This document shows, one piece after another, positions 34,101 through 42,404 of a stretch of DNA of 64,000 nucleotides. Location: positions 1 through 64,000 of the IMG/VR virus record IMGVR_UViG_3300030333_001364. One strand, given 5' to 3'. The stretch comes from a virus. The notes below the pieces were generated by a model that made no database searches, was not told the DNA's origin, and saw nothing but the letters and a program-made list of their open reading frames with translations. Each line of letters starts with the position of its first letter. Within the stretch, counting starts at the first letter, position 1. Both the position numbers and the translations under genes were made by a program.

Positions 34101-37100
34101 GAAATACTGATATCATAGATTTACGTCCACGTGTTGCTAATTACAGTGGTTCTAGATCTCCATTTGAGTTTGCTTCAAGAAACTTTAGTGCTACTGGTCA
34201 GTCATGTGCTGTTTTAGAGAGTAATGAGAATATAACATTTGATTATGACATCTATCTTGGTAGAAAAGATAGGTTATACATCAATCCTAATAGTAGTTTT
34301 ACTGTTGTAGAAGGTACACCAAGTGAAAACCCTGTGTTACCTGATGTTATCAACGGTAGTTTCTTACTAGCAGATATTGAGTATGCACCTTATGTGTATA
34401 ACGCTCGTGGTGAAGTCAAAATAGACTACAAAGCAAATAGACGTTATACCATGAAAGATATTGGTAAGTTAGAGACTAGAATTGAGACATTAGAAGAGGT
34501 TACATCTCTATCACTTCTTGAGACTAAGACATCTGCACTTACTATCAAAGATCCAACCACTGGTCTTGACAGATTCAAGAACGGTTTTGTTGTAGATCCA
34601 TTCAACAATTATGACATAGCAGATAAGACACAGACAGAGATAAAATTTGAAGTAGATGGTGGTAAACTTACTGCAAGAAAGCATCGTGATTCTATAGATC
34701 TTCTTATGGGGTCAAACACTGTAGTAGGTTTGACTGGTGCACCTGATCCTACAGTAGATCCTAGATTTGCTACTGATCTAAATTCACCTAATGTCAAGAA
34801 AACTGGTAATGTGGTTACTCTTGATTACACCGAGGTAGAAGATAGAAATCAACCATTCGCTACACGTCTTGAAAGTGTAAACCCATACATGTATAGAGAT
34901 TGGAATGGTAGGTTACATCTTGATCCAGATCAGGACGTTTACATTGATAGAAATCAAGTATCCATAGAACAAGGTGTTGGATTCTCTAATGACTTCTATT
35001 CACAGACTGAACCTCAACCATTCATGCGTGAGCAAAATATTGAGTTCAATGTAACTGTTCTAAAACCTGACACTAATCACTTCGCTTACTGGTCTGGTAC
35101 AGATATGATCGAAAACTCATATGTCGTACCAAAACTATTAGAAGTAACACCTATTAGTGGTTCATTTGAAGTAGGTGAGACTGTAAGAGGTCTTGCTGTA
35201 TCAACACAGAACGCAAGTCAGGGTGAGGATATAAGATTTAGACTTTGCACACCAAACCATAAAGCAGGTGCTTTCTCTAGTCCTAATCTTGTATACAATA
35301 TAAACCCATACAGTCCTACAGTTGGATTATCATCTTCTTATTCTGAGACATCTACAGTCTTGAACGTTGACTGTGCGTCATTGAATCAGAAATCAGATGG
35401 TAACTTCTTCGGATTCATCACCAATGGTATGCTTTTGATAGGTGAGAATAGCGGAGCACAAGCAACTGTATCTAATGTCAGATTGGTAAGTGATGACATT
35501 GGAACATTACAGGGTTGTTACTACATTCCACCAAATACATTCCAAGATGGTTCTAACGTTGCATTGATTACGCAAGTAAAACCTGAGAATAGAATACCTG
35601 GTAAAAACATATCGAATGCAGAGCAAGAGTTCTTCTCAGAAGGATTTGAAATTACAGAAACAACTGTAATAAGAACAGAACCAAACCTTCCTGTTCCTGT
35701 CATCAACAATATTACTAATGTTACCAATAATATAACCAATATACAAAATATAACAAACGTTACTCATGTAGAAGATGACCCACTATGCCAGAGTTTTGAA
35801 GTCGGTGAAGACAATGGTATATTCATGACTGGTGTGGACTTATTCTTCCAGAGTAAATCTGAAGTTATCCCAGTAAACGTCCATATTGTTACTCTTGAGA
35901 ATGGTTTCCCATCTCAAAAGATAATGAAGAATAGTCAAGTTGAACTACAACCATCTCAGGTCAATATATCTGATGACGGTACAGTTCCAACTAGATTCCA
36001 ATTCCCTGCACCTGTGTATCTACCACGAGGTGACTATGCAATCTATCTCGGATCTCCATCTGCTGATTACGATGCATGGATATCACAAGTTGGTGAGAAT
36101 GATATTACAACTGCTAATCTCAGTCAGTTCCAGCAAATTGTTGTATCTAAACAGCCCACACAAGGATCACTATTCAAAGCACAAAGTAACACCACATGGA
36201 CTGCTTCACAGTTAGAAGACTTAAAATACATAACACACAAAGCAAAATTTGTAGAGGGCGATGGTACAGTTAGACTCTACAATCCACAATTAGGCAAGTA
36301 CAATGAAAGAAACAAACTCGGAGAAAACCCAATCGAAACATTCTCTAAGCAAGTCTTTATCGGACTTGGATCGGGAACTGACACTCCGCACATCACAGAA
36401 GGAACTATTATATCGCAAAGCAATAACACGACTGCACGAGGAGTTGTTGGTGCAAAACTCTCTGCGATCTCACAAGCAGCGAACTCACTCTCAATCACCA
36501 ACGGGGGAGCAGGATACGAAGACAACAACTACGAAGTAACACTCTCTGCTATTACAGGTAAGGGAACTGGTGCTGTAGGTATTCTAACCGTATCATCTGG
36601 TGTAATTACACAAGCAACCATCAAGACTGATAACACAGGTAGTGGATATAACGTAGGTGATACCTTGACTGCAAACTTAGGTTCTAAGGGATTAGGTCAA
36701 GACTTGATACTTACTGTTGGTGTTACCACTGTAACTAATGCACTACAACTTACAAACTGTTCTGGTGCAGACTTCAATACTTCTGATACTATCACTATCA
36801 TACCTTCTGCTGGTGCAGGAGCTGGTATAGCATCAGCCCAGAATGCTATCATTCCTACAACAGTGACAGTGGATTCCAATCAGTATGATGGACAACACTT
36901 CAAGGTATATCATCCAAATCATGGTCATCATGATATTGGATCTGTAGTGACATTTGATAATATTACTGGTGATTCAGTACCAACAAAACTTACTGTTGGA
37001 TATGCTGCTAGTGTTACATCCAATGTATCCGTAGCAAGTTCTACTGGATTCAACTTCTTTGAAGGTGCTCAAGTCTCCGCAAGTAATCCTGGTTACGCAT

Positions 37101-38185
37101 TGATAGGGGATGAAATTATAGAGTATACCTCAGTTGGAACCAATGTTCTATCGGGAACAATAGTACGTGGTATCGATAGTAGTCTCGCTAGTGATCATGC
37201 GATCAATGATCCAGTGCAGAAATATGAGTTGTCTGGTATATCTCTTCGTAAGATAAACAAGACACATAATATAACAGATACCAATTCTATACCAGATCAG
37301 ATCTCACTTGATCATTACTATGTCAAGATAGGTGGAACTAAACTGTTCAACAAAGATAAAGTTGGTGGTGGAACTAGAGGACTAGCAACTTCCAATATCA
37401 TATTTGACACAGTCAATCCAAACATCAATCATAGTGTACCTGTTGGTACTAAGATTACTGGTAAAGTAAGAACCATCACAGGTAAGAGTGTTGGTGGTAC
37501 AGAGACACCTTACTTAGATAAGGGATTCCAAGATATCTCTCTATTCGGTAAAACTAATCTTGGATCAACAAGAATGATTGCTACTAGGGAAGTAGAAACA
37601 GCGAAGAGTACAATCCTTCCATTGCCTGGTGCTAAATCATTTACATTTGAAGCAACATTGTCATCTGAAGATACCAATGTTTCACCTTCAATCAACGTAT
37701 TTACAAGTTCTATTCTTACAGAATCAAATCGTATCAATAGACCTATCGTAAACTTCAAGATAGATAACAGATCAAATCTCTTAGAAGATCCACATGACTT
37801 TGTATATCAGACAAAAGAGATTGGATTAGAGAACCCATCATCTTCACTCAAAGTGTTATTTGCAGCAATGCGTCCACCTAGTGCTGACATGAGAGTTCTA
37901 TATCGCTTGAAGAGAGCAGACACATCAACGTTTGACAAAAAGTATGAACTATTCCCTGGCTTCAAGAATTTAGATTCTGCCGGAGATGTACTCAATCCAG
38001 ATAACAATGATGGACAGTCTGATAAGAAAATTCCAGCTAGTTTGAATAATCAGTTTGTAGAGTATGAGTACACAGTAGACAATCTACCACAGTTTACTGC
38101 CTTCCAAATCAAGGTTGTATTCAGCACAACGAATCAATCTGAGTCTCCCGAACTAATGGACTTCCGTACAATCGCAGTCGCATAA
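31124..38185 (+). CDS. giant DUF4815 baseplate/virion protein, 2353 aa
   Basis: 2353 residues. The N-terminal PYFDDFDSEKNYNKVLFKPG, then PVQARELTTLQSILQGQIEK and GSIVIPG, is the DUF4815 signature of large cyanophage baseplate proteins. Around 1525-1548 is an Asn-Ile-Thr repeat (NNITNVTNNITNIQNITNVT) that looks like a trimeric stalk. About 1780-1905 carries GxGY modules, and near 1965-2030 is an EIIEYTSVG...IVRGIDSS module. It lies where T4 has gp9-gp10, downstream of gp8. It is probably an outer baseplate or fibre-attachment protein. Confidence 0.7.
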   Translation: MPQNTNLNVSPYFDDFDSEKNYNKVLFKPGTPVQARELTTLQSILQGQIEKFGKHIFKEGSIVIPGKFNYDFDYTYVKIESTFFGVPVEGYYSHLVGLRIKGKDSGVTAKVIKVLSQTESVDQATTLYIKYEGSSDDLTRDTFLDGENLITLSTFTYGVTTIEEGSDFATATTSNATGTGSAFTIVRGVFFARGAFVEVKTQSMILDQYSNTPSYRVGFNVVESIITAVDDDTLYDNAAGFSNFTAPGSDRLKIELKLTKKLTTDFNDENFIELMRAHEGEVRNIVDRTVYSELAKEFARRTYDESGNYYVTKFDIEAKECLNDRYSTFGQFTSNQITEDGNKPSKDLLCLRIGPGKAFVKGYETQVMGNAFVDVVKPRTTKTIETRAIPFVAGNRLRLNNVLSGAQIKMDTTDTIELRDARLESTKSNSVGNVIGRARVYDYKLQNSGYTNNSSVYELFLYDIVTDTSITINNAISLNAPALIEGSRSGARGMLKTDVSNSASLTLSETSGKFVNGEQIIINGVSQGFIITATTEYDISDVKSVRGTGGGRTFTADVLLETKTDFGARGFSISAPSGGVSTLSSSGTGWAKFLKVGDIIEYTQSGVNLPCYHKVTAIAATGLTATVDDVADVSNVCDGTLPTGAIQVSGLKVVSGLLRESKDAFLSADMPHNYVASVDLTDSTLFVREEVVNLTSNSGGQMDLPSLIGTEFVYAGFDEERYNIMYNDGSVEDLKSDQFVLTNGGKGATISGLTANQSSNVDVHVTKQKSKVTSKSKTLVKSGELVVTGSKNAGASGDGSGLTTSAIYGKRVQDREISLDVPDVVEVHAVFESSNEGDPTIPKITMASFTGPSSNNSDIIVGEVGIGKSSGCAAYVLARSGADGVEICVKNSKTFIETEEISFDTSGVKANISVVSPGDPNIRSNFLLDNGQRDEYYDFGRLVRKGTAAEPNGRLKIYMDHYTINSEDSGDLVTASSYEKAQYDSVPTLNGQRNTDIIDLRPRVANYSGSRSPFEFASRNFSATGQSCAVLESNENITFDYDIYLGRKDRLYINPNSSFTVVEGTPSENPVLPDVINGSFLLADIEYAPYVYNARGEVKIDYKANRRYTMKDIGKLETRIETLEEVTSLSLLETKTSALTIKDPTTGLDRFKNGFVVDPFNNYDIADKTQTEIKFEVDGGKLTARKHRDSIDLLMGSNTVVGLTGAPDPTVDPRFATDLNSPNVKKTGNVVTLDYTEVEDRNQPFATRLESVNPYMYRDWNGRLHLDPDQDVYIDRNQVSIEQGVGFSNDFYSQTEPQPFMREQNIEFNVTVLKPDTNHFAYWSGTDMIENSYVVPKLLEVTPISGSFEVGETVRGLAVSTQNASQGEDIRFRLCTPNHKAGAFSSPNLVYNINPYSPTVGLSSSYSETSTVLNVDCASLNQKSDGNFFGFITNGMLLIGENSGAQATVSNVRLVSDDIGTLQGCYYIPPNTFQDGSNVALITQVKPENRIPGKNISNAEQEFFSEGFEITETTVIRTEPNLPVPVINNITNVTNNITNIQNITNVTHVEDDPLCQSFEVGEDNGIFMTGVDLFFQSKSEVIPVNVHIVTLENGFPSQKIMKNSQVELQPSQVNISDDGTVPTRFQFPAPVYLPRGDYAIYLGSPSADYDAWISQVGENDITTANLSQFQQIVVSKQPTQGSLFKAQSNTTWTASQLEDLKYITHKAKFVEGDGTVRLYNPQLGKYNERNKLGENPIETFSKQVFIGLGSGTDTPHITEGTIISQSNNTTARGVVGAKLSAISQAANSLSITNGGAGYEDNNYEVTLSAITGKGTGAVGILTVSSGVITQATIKTDNTGSGYNVGDTLTANLGSKGLGQDLILTVGVTTVTNALQLTNCSGADFNTSDTITIIPSAGAGAGIASAQNAIIPTTVTVDSNQYDGQHFKVYHPNHGHHDIGSVVTFDNITGDSVPTKLTVGYAASVTSNVSVASSTGFNFFEGAQVSASNPGYALIGDEIIEYTSVGTNVLSGTIVRGIDSSLASDHAINDPVQKYELSGISLRKINKTHNITDTNSIPDQISLDHYYVKIGGTKLFNKDKVGGGTRGLATSNIIFDTVNPNINHSVPVGTKITGKVRTITGKSVGGTETPYLDKGFQDISLFGKTNLGSTRMIATREVETAKSTILPLPGAKSFTFEATLSSEDTNVSPSINVFTSSILTESNRINRPIVNFKIDNRSNLLEDPHDFVYQTKEIGLENPSSSLKVLFAAMRPPSADMRVLYRLKRADTSTFDKKYELFPGFKNLDSAGDVLNPDNNDGQSDKKIPASLNNQFVEYEYTVDNLPQFTAFQIKVVFSTTNQSESPELMDFRTIAVA

Positions 38186-38319
38186 TGTGCACAGAAGCAC
38201 CCAGAAAAACAGCAAAGAGACTTATAAAAAAAGCAAAGAAACATCCAGAGCAGTATTCTGCATCTGAGGTTCTTTATGCTAAACTTATAAGAAAAGCAGA
38301 AAAGAAAAATGCCAATTAA
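38185..38319 (+). CDS. small basic protein, 44 aa
   Basis: 44 residues (MCTEAPRKTAKRLIKKAKKH...), very Lys-rich and helical. TAATG couples it to the giant upstream gene. The size and charge suggest a virion-associated or nucleic-acid-binding small protein. I recall similar short Lys-rich ORFs here in cyanophages. Function unknown. Confidence 0.6.
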   Translation: MCTEAPRKTAKRLIKKAKKHPEQYSASEVLYAKLIRKAEKKNAN

Positions 38320-38443
38320 TGCATGGAGTTTAGCAGCAGAGGTTCTTGAGGGAACCCTAGATGAAACTTACCCCATTATCAAAAATGAAAAAAAGGATCA
38401 AAGTGAAGGATCATCCGAATCTGGAAAGAGATCCGAAGACTAA
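38309..38443 (+). CDS. possible 44-aa ORF overlapping two neighbours
   Basis: An ATG inside the end of the 44-aa basic gene opens MPINAWSLAAEVLEGTLDET... and closes 83 bases inside the following gene in another frame. The first part is a sensible amphipathic helix and the last part is Lys/Ser-rich. Either this is a real overlapping gene or the downstream gene starts later (38385). Confidence 0.4.
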   Translation: MPINAWSLAAEVLEGTLDETYPIIKNEKKDQSEGSSESGKRSED

Positions 38444-38579
38444 TGCTATAGTCTCAACTGATAACTCTGGTTATCAGAAATATATGAATCAAAAAGAAAT
38501 TATTCAGAGACAGCAAGATAGGATAGAGTATCTAGAATCTGAAATCATTGTTATAAAACAGATGTTGATGAATAAATAG
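38361..38579 (+). CDS. small basic protein with coiled-coil end, 72 aa
   Basis: 72 residues. KKRIKVKDHPNLERDPKTNA is basic, and MNQKEIIQRQQDRIEYLESE...KQML has heptad-like hydrophobic spacing, so a short coiled coil is likely. I took ATG 38361 because GAGGG lies nine bases upstream. A start at 38385 (MKKRIKV) is the alternative. It lies between the giant baseplate gene and small structural genes, so a structural or assembly role is likely. Confidence 0.65.
   Translation: MKLTPLSKMKKRIKVKDHPNLERDPKTNAIVSTDNSGYQKYMNQKEIIQRQQDRIEYLESEIIVIKQMLMNK
38571..38578 (+). promoter_or_regulatory. late promoter (AATAAATA)
   Basis: AATAAATA overlaps the end of the coiled-coil gene and lies 22 bases before the next ATG. 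Seven of eight positions match the T4 late consensus. Confidence 0.55.
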
Positions 38580-38600
38580 ATCTGAATATACTATTTCCTA

Positions 38601-38939
38601 ATGGCAGTCCCAGTTGTAAATATACAAATTGAACAGGGGACTGATTTCTCTGCCACATTCTTTGTGACAGATGCAAACGGTTCCGACCTCAATCTAGTCA
38701 ATCATAGTATTGATGGTAAGATGAGAAAGCACCCAGAATCAGAAGGTTACATTGGTTTTGGTGTTACTTTTGGTTCCGAACCTCTTGATGGGAAAATAGT
38801 TTTATCATTGACTAATGCACAGACAGGTATCATTACTGCTGGCAGATATAATTATGATGTCATAGTAACCAATGACACTACCAGTAAGAAGACTAAGGTA
38901 ATTACTGGTCAAGCACAAGTAAACGGAACTGTGTCCTAA
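38601..38939 (+). CDS. small virion structural protein, 112 aa
   Basis: 112 residues, all-beta in appearance: VVNIQIEQGTDFSATFFVTD, KIVLSLTNAQTG, RYNYDVIVTND. The pattern resembles the small BppU-type N-terminal domain found on phage baseplate or fibre proteins. It is driven by its own late promoter and joined to the next structural gene by TAATG. Likely a fibre-attachment or baseplate accessory protein. Confidence 0.6.
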   Translation: MAVPVVNIQIEQGTDFSATFFVTDANGSDLNLVNHSIDGKMRKHPESEGYIGFGVTFGSEPLDGKIVLSLTNAQTGIITAGRYNYDVIVTNDTTSKKTKVITGQAQVNGTVS

Positions 38940-39331
38940 TGAGAGTTCGCCTTGCTAACAGTAGTTTTCATGTTCGCATAGGAAAGGGATCATCCTTCTC
39001 CAATGCTTCTGGACTCAAGGTAAAATTAGGAGGCGGTGGCGGTTCAGGCTCTGGAGGATCCGACGTGGAAAGACTATCAGAACTAACTGATGTTAATATA
39101 ACTAACCTAACTTCAAGTACTAATAGGTTTGTTTTAGTTTATGATGCACCTACATCATCATTCAAATTTGTAAATCCTGATGAGGTAATAGATGCAGCAG
39201 TTGGGTCTGGAACTGTGCCAGGTGGTGCTCCTGCTGCTGGAGGATTATCAGCAGATTCCTTAGGATATATTGAGAACGAGATGGACGATAGATTGGATAA
39301 TAAGATAGATTTAGACGCTGGAACTTTCTAA
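38939..39331 (+). CDS. small tail-fibre-like structural protein, 130 aa
   Basis: 130 residues. A short beta start (MRVRLANSSFHVRIGKG) is followed by a Gly-rich linker (GGGGGSGSGG), then VERLSELTDVNITNLTSSTN and RFVLVYDAPTSSFKFVNPDE, an LSELTDV...LVYD repeat unit known from cyanophage tail-fibre proteins. The C-terminus has a short acidic helix. It probably attaches to or extends the tail fibre encoded next. The late promoter of the fibre gene overlaps its end. Confidence 0.6.
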   Translation: MRVRLANSSFHVRIGKGSSFSNASGLKVKLGGGGGSGSGGSDVERLSELTDVNITNLTSSTNRFVLVYDAPTSSFKFVNPDEVIDAAVGSGTVPGGAPAAGGLSADSLGYIENEMDDRLDNKIDLDAGTF

Positions 39332-39334
39332 ATA
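39327..39334 (+). promoter_or_regulatory. late promoter of tail fibre 1 (TCTAAATA)
   Basis: TCTAAATA overlaps the upstream stop and is followed 11 bases later by the leader hairpin. Six of eight positions match TATAAATA. Confidence 0.5.
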
Positions 39335-39344
39335 GTAACATAGT

Positions 39345-39379
39345 GCTGTCCTTACAGCTTTTTTGAAAGGTACATACCA
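39345..39379 (+). promoter_or_regulatory. tail-fibre leader: GCTGT/ACAGC hairpin, T6, GAAAGGTACATACCA
   Basis: Five-pair hairpin directly followed by TTTTTTGAAAGGTACATACCA. The same order (hairpin, six T, GATAGGTATATACCA; 19 of 21 identical) precedes the second fibre gene at 46868-46901. It lies between promoter and gene, so it would be at the very 5' end of the fibre mRNA, acting as attenuator, stabiliser or translational control. Confidence 0.55.
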
Positions 39380-39427
39380 AATAGAGAATGTTATAAACAC
39401 AATACTCTAGGAGAGTAGTATAGAAAA

Positions 39428-42154
39428 ATGCCCGCACCTATTTTAAAGTTTAAAAGGGGTAATCTAGTTGATTTACCCGCCTTACAAGCTGGTGAACCGG
39501 GTTTTACAGTCGACAAGTATGACTTGTTTGTCGGTATAAACTCCACCAGTAACGGTAACAAAATAGTTGGTTCTGCAAGGTATTGGACAAGAGAAACCAC
39601 AACAGCTGGTTCAGGTGTCAACCTAGTAGAAGGAACAGATAATGGCACAAGTGCCATAACAATCAAAGCACCAGCAAGTTTGGCTGGTGATCAAACATAT
39701 ATTTTTCCAGGTTCACCTACATCAGGTGGTTTCCTAAGAAGTGATGGAAGTGGAAACCTAACTTGGGATACAGGTTCAGGATTCAATGGAGGATCATTCC
39801 CTCTAAGTGCACTAGACATAGATGGTGGTACTGATATAGGTGCTGCTATAGTTGATGCTGACGAATTTATAGTAGATGATGGTGGTAGCGGTACAAATAG
39901 AAAGGTAGACGCTTCAAGAATAAAAGATTACGTCTTGGGTGGCGGTCAAGGTGCTAACTTTAGTGCTATAAACGTCAGTGGTATTACAACTGCCACATTC
40001 CTCAAGTCCACTACAGCAGTTATTGGTGCTGGTTTGACAGTTACAGGAGCATTGGATGTAGATTCCACCTCTAACTTCGCTAACACCGTTACAATTGCTT
40101 CTGGTGGTGCTAACGTAACAGGTACAGTTTCTGCAACACAGTTCACTGGATCTGGTGCAGGATTATCTGCTGGTACAACACCTATCTCAACACTAGACAT
40201 TGATGGTGCTACCGATATCGGTGCTGCAATAGTTGATGCTGACGAGTTCATCGTTGACGATGGTGGTAATGGTACTAATAGAAAGGTAGATGCTTCAAGA
40301 ATAAAGGACTACGTTCTTGGTGGTGGACAAGGTGCTAACTTTGCTGCTATAGCAGTATCTGGTATTACTACAGTTGCATACGTAGATGCTACACAACTAA
40401 AAGTATCTGGTATCTCAACATTTACTGGACAGACAAACCACTCAACAATCAATGCTTCAAGCACTATTACTGGTACTGCATTCCATACAGGTGCTGAAGG
40501 ATCTGCAATCAGAGTTACATCAAACACAATCTCAGGTCCTGCAACAATCACTCTTGACCCTGCGGGTGTAGGTGATAACTCAGGTAAGGTTGTAATCGCT
40601 GGTGACTTCCAAGTAGACGGTACAACAACTACAGTCAACTCAACCACTATGACAGTGGATGATAAGAACCTTGAGTTGGGTACAGGTGCTGCTAACGATG
40701 CTGCTGCTAATGGTGGTGGTATTACAATCGTATCTGGTGAAGGTAACAAGACATTCCAGTTTGAAGCAACAGGTGACAACCTAGGATCTTCTGAGAACCT
40801 AAACATTGCATCTGGTAAAGCATATAAGATCAATAACACATCAGTTCTAAATGCAACGACTCTTGGATCTGCTGTTGTAAACAGTTCTCTTACTAATGTT
40901 GGTACACTAACTGGTTTATCTGTAAATGGTACTGCATCTGTTACAGGTCAGATCACAGCAGGAGATCTAAGAAATTCTAGTGATGGTCTAATACCTTTAG
41001 TTGGTGTTCAAACTGCATCTGGTCACTCAGGTTTAGTTACAGCATTCAAGTTCAGAGGATCTGGTCTTGATAACTTCATCGTTTCAGATGGTGTTGCTGA
41101 CGTTATCCTAACTGGTGTTGCTGCAACAACATATACATCAAGACAGACACATACTGCTACACAAGGTCAAACTACTTTCACAGTATCTGCTGGATACTCA
41201 GAAGGATTCATTGATGTTTATCAGAACGGTGTTCGTCTTATAAACGGTACAGATTACTCTGCTGAAAACGGATCTACATTCGTTATGACAGAGGGTGCAA
41301 CTGTAGGAGATGAGTTTGAATCAGTAGCATGGAAGACATTAGGTAACGTAGCAACTCTACAAAACCTAAACGTTGTAGACAATCTAACGGTTACAGGAGT
41401 CACGACCTCAGGTACATTTGTCGGTGATATAACGGGAGACATAACGGGTTCTCTTGCCAATGCAACCGCAAATACTCTACCTCTTGCTGTAATAGACATT
41501 GACGGTGGTACTGATATAGGTGCTGCAATAACTGATGGTGATCTATTCATCGTTGATGACGGTGCTGGTGGTACAAACAGAAAGACTGCTGCTTCCAGAA
41601 TCAAGGACTATGTTCTTGGTGGTGGACAGGGTGCTAACTTCTCTGCTATCAATGTTTCTGGTATAACAACTGCAACATTCCTCAAGTCAACAACTGCAAC
41701 AGTTGGTGCTGGACTAACAGTCACAGGTGCATTAGATGTAGACGGTGTAGCAGACTTTGCTACGAACGTGACAATCGGTGGAAACCTAACAGTCAACGGT
41801 ACAACAACCCAGATCAATACCGTAAACACAACCATTGAAGATACATTACTTGAACTTCAAAAGGTTGATGGTGGTGCTCTAAGTTCAGACACCAACAAGG
41901 ACGTTGGTTTAGTCATGAACTACTACAGTGGATCTGCTAAGAAAGCAGCGTTCTACTGGGATGACAGTGCTGCAAGATTTGTTCTTGCTGGAGAAGCATC
42001 TGAGACATCTGGAGTCATGTCACCAAGTGCATACGGTGGACTAGAGGTGGGTTCCTTATACGTGAATGATTGTGCAGGACAATCACAAGTTATTTCATGT
42101 TCTGGAACAACAAGAAGTCTGGAGAATATAACAGTGGATGGTGGCTCGTTCTAA
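39428..42154 (+). CDS. tail fibre-like protein, 908 aa
   Basis: 908 residues. The N-terminal APILKFKRGNLVDLPALQAG, then FTVDKYDLFVGI, is the short attachment domain common to cyanophage fibres. Three near-identical units, LDIDGGTDIGAAIVDADEFI then DGGSGTNRKVDASRIKDYVL then GGGQGANF, occur at about 120-178, 256-302 and 690-738. QTTFTVSAGYSEGFIDVYQN...NGTDYS at about 580-610 is a fibre repeat also present in the 549-aa paralogue. Probably trimeric and receptor-facing. Ends before an intrinsic terminator. Confidence 0.75.
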   Translation: MPAPILKFKRGNLVDLPALQAGEPGFTVDKYDLFVGINSTSNGNKIVGSARYWTRETTTAGSGVNLVEGTDNGTSAITIKAPASLAGDQTYIFPGSPTSGGFLRSDGSGNLTWDTGSGFNGGSFPLSALDIDGGTDIGAAIVDADEFIVDDGGSGTNRKVDASRIKDYVLGGGQGANFSAINVSGITTATFLKSTTAVIGAGLTVTGALDVDSTSNFANTVTIASGGANVTGTVSATQFTGSGAGLSAGTTPISTLDIDGATDIGAAIVDADEFIVDDGGNGTNRKVDASRIKDYVLGGGQGANFAAIAVSGITTVAYVDATQLKVSGISTFTGQTNHSTINASSTITGTAFHTGAEGSAIRVTSNTISGPATITLDPAGVGDNSGKVVIAGDFQVDGTTTTVNSTTMTVDDKNLELGTGAANDAAANGGGITIVSGEGNKTFQFEATGDNLGSSENLNIASGKAYKINNTSVLNATTLGSAVVNSSLTNVGTLTGLSVNGTASVTGQITAGDLRNSSDGLIPLVGVQTASGHSGLVTAFKFRGSGLDNFIVSDGVADVILTGVAATTYTSRQTHTATQGQTTFTVSAGYSEGFIDVYQNGVRLINGTDYSAENGSTFVMTEGATVGDEFESVAWKTLGNVATLQNLNVVDNLTVTGVTTSGTFVGDITGDITGSLANATANTLPLAVIDIDGGTDIGAAITDGDLFIVDDGAGGTNRKTAASRIKDYVLGGGQGANFSAINVSGITTATFLKSTTATVGAGLTVTGALDVDGVADFATNVTIGGNLTVNGTTTQINTVNTTIEDTLLELQKVDGGALSSDTNKDVGLVMNYYSGSAKKAAFYWDDSAARFVLAGEASETSGVMSPSAYGGLEVGSLYVNDCAGQSQVISCSGTTRSLENITVDGGSF

Positions 42155-42178
42155 CACGAGTAAAAAGTGATATAATTA

Positions 42179-42203
42179 GGGGTGTATACACACCCCTTTT
42201 TTT
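42179..42203 (+). terminator. intrinsic terminator abutting the next ATG
   Basis: GGGGTGT/ACACCCC stem around a short AT centre followed by seven T. The next gene's ATG begins at the base after the T run, so that gene has no room for a ribosome binding site outside the hairpin. Confidence 0.8.
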
Positions 42204-42404
42204 ATGGATCAAGTTCAAGAACTACAACAACTATTACAAATCTATATCAGACGTTTGAATGAAGAGACATCAAAGTCAATAGCATTTGAAGCAAGAATAG
42301 TGCAGTTGATAAATCAGATAAACTCTATGCAACCAGAAGGTAAGGATGCTGGTAATTTTACAGCACCTAAAAAGAATGTAGGGAGAGGTAAGACAGCGAA
42401 GTAA
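42204..42404 (+). CDS. small coiled-coil protein, 66 aa
   Basis: 66 residues. MDQVQELQQLLQIYIRRLNE...AFEARIVQLINQINSM has clear heptad spacing (coiled coil), followed by a basic disordered end (TAPKKNVGRGKTAK). The ATG comes directly after a terminator T run, and the stop abuts the methyltransferase ATG. It could be a fibre-associated or chaperone-like protein. Function unknown. Confidence 0.6.
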   Translation: MDQVQELQQLLQIYIRRLNEETSKSIAFEARIVQLINQINSMQPEGKDAGNFTAPKKNVGRGKTAK

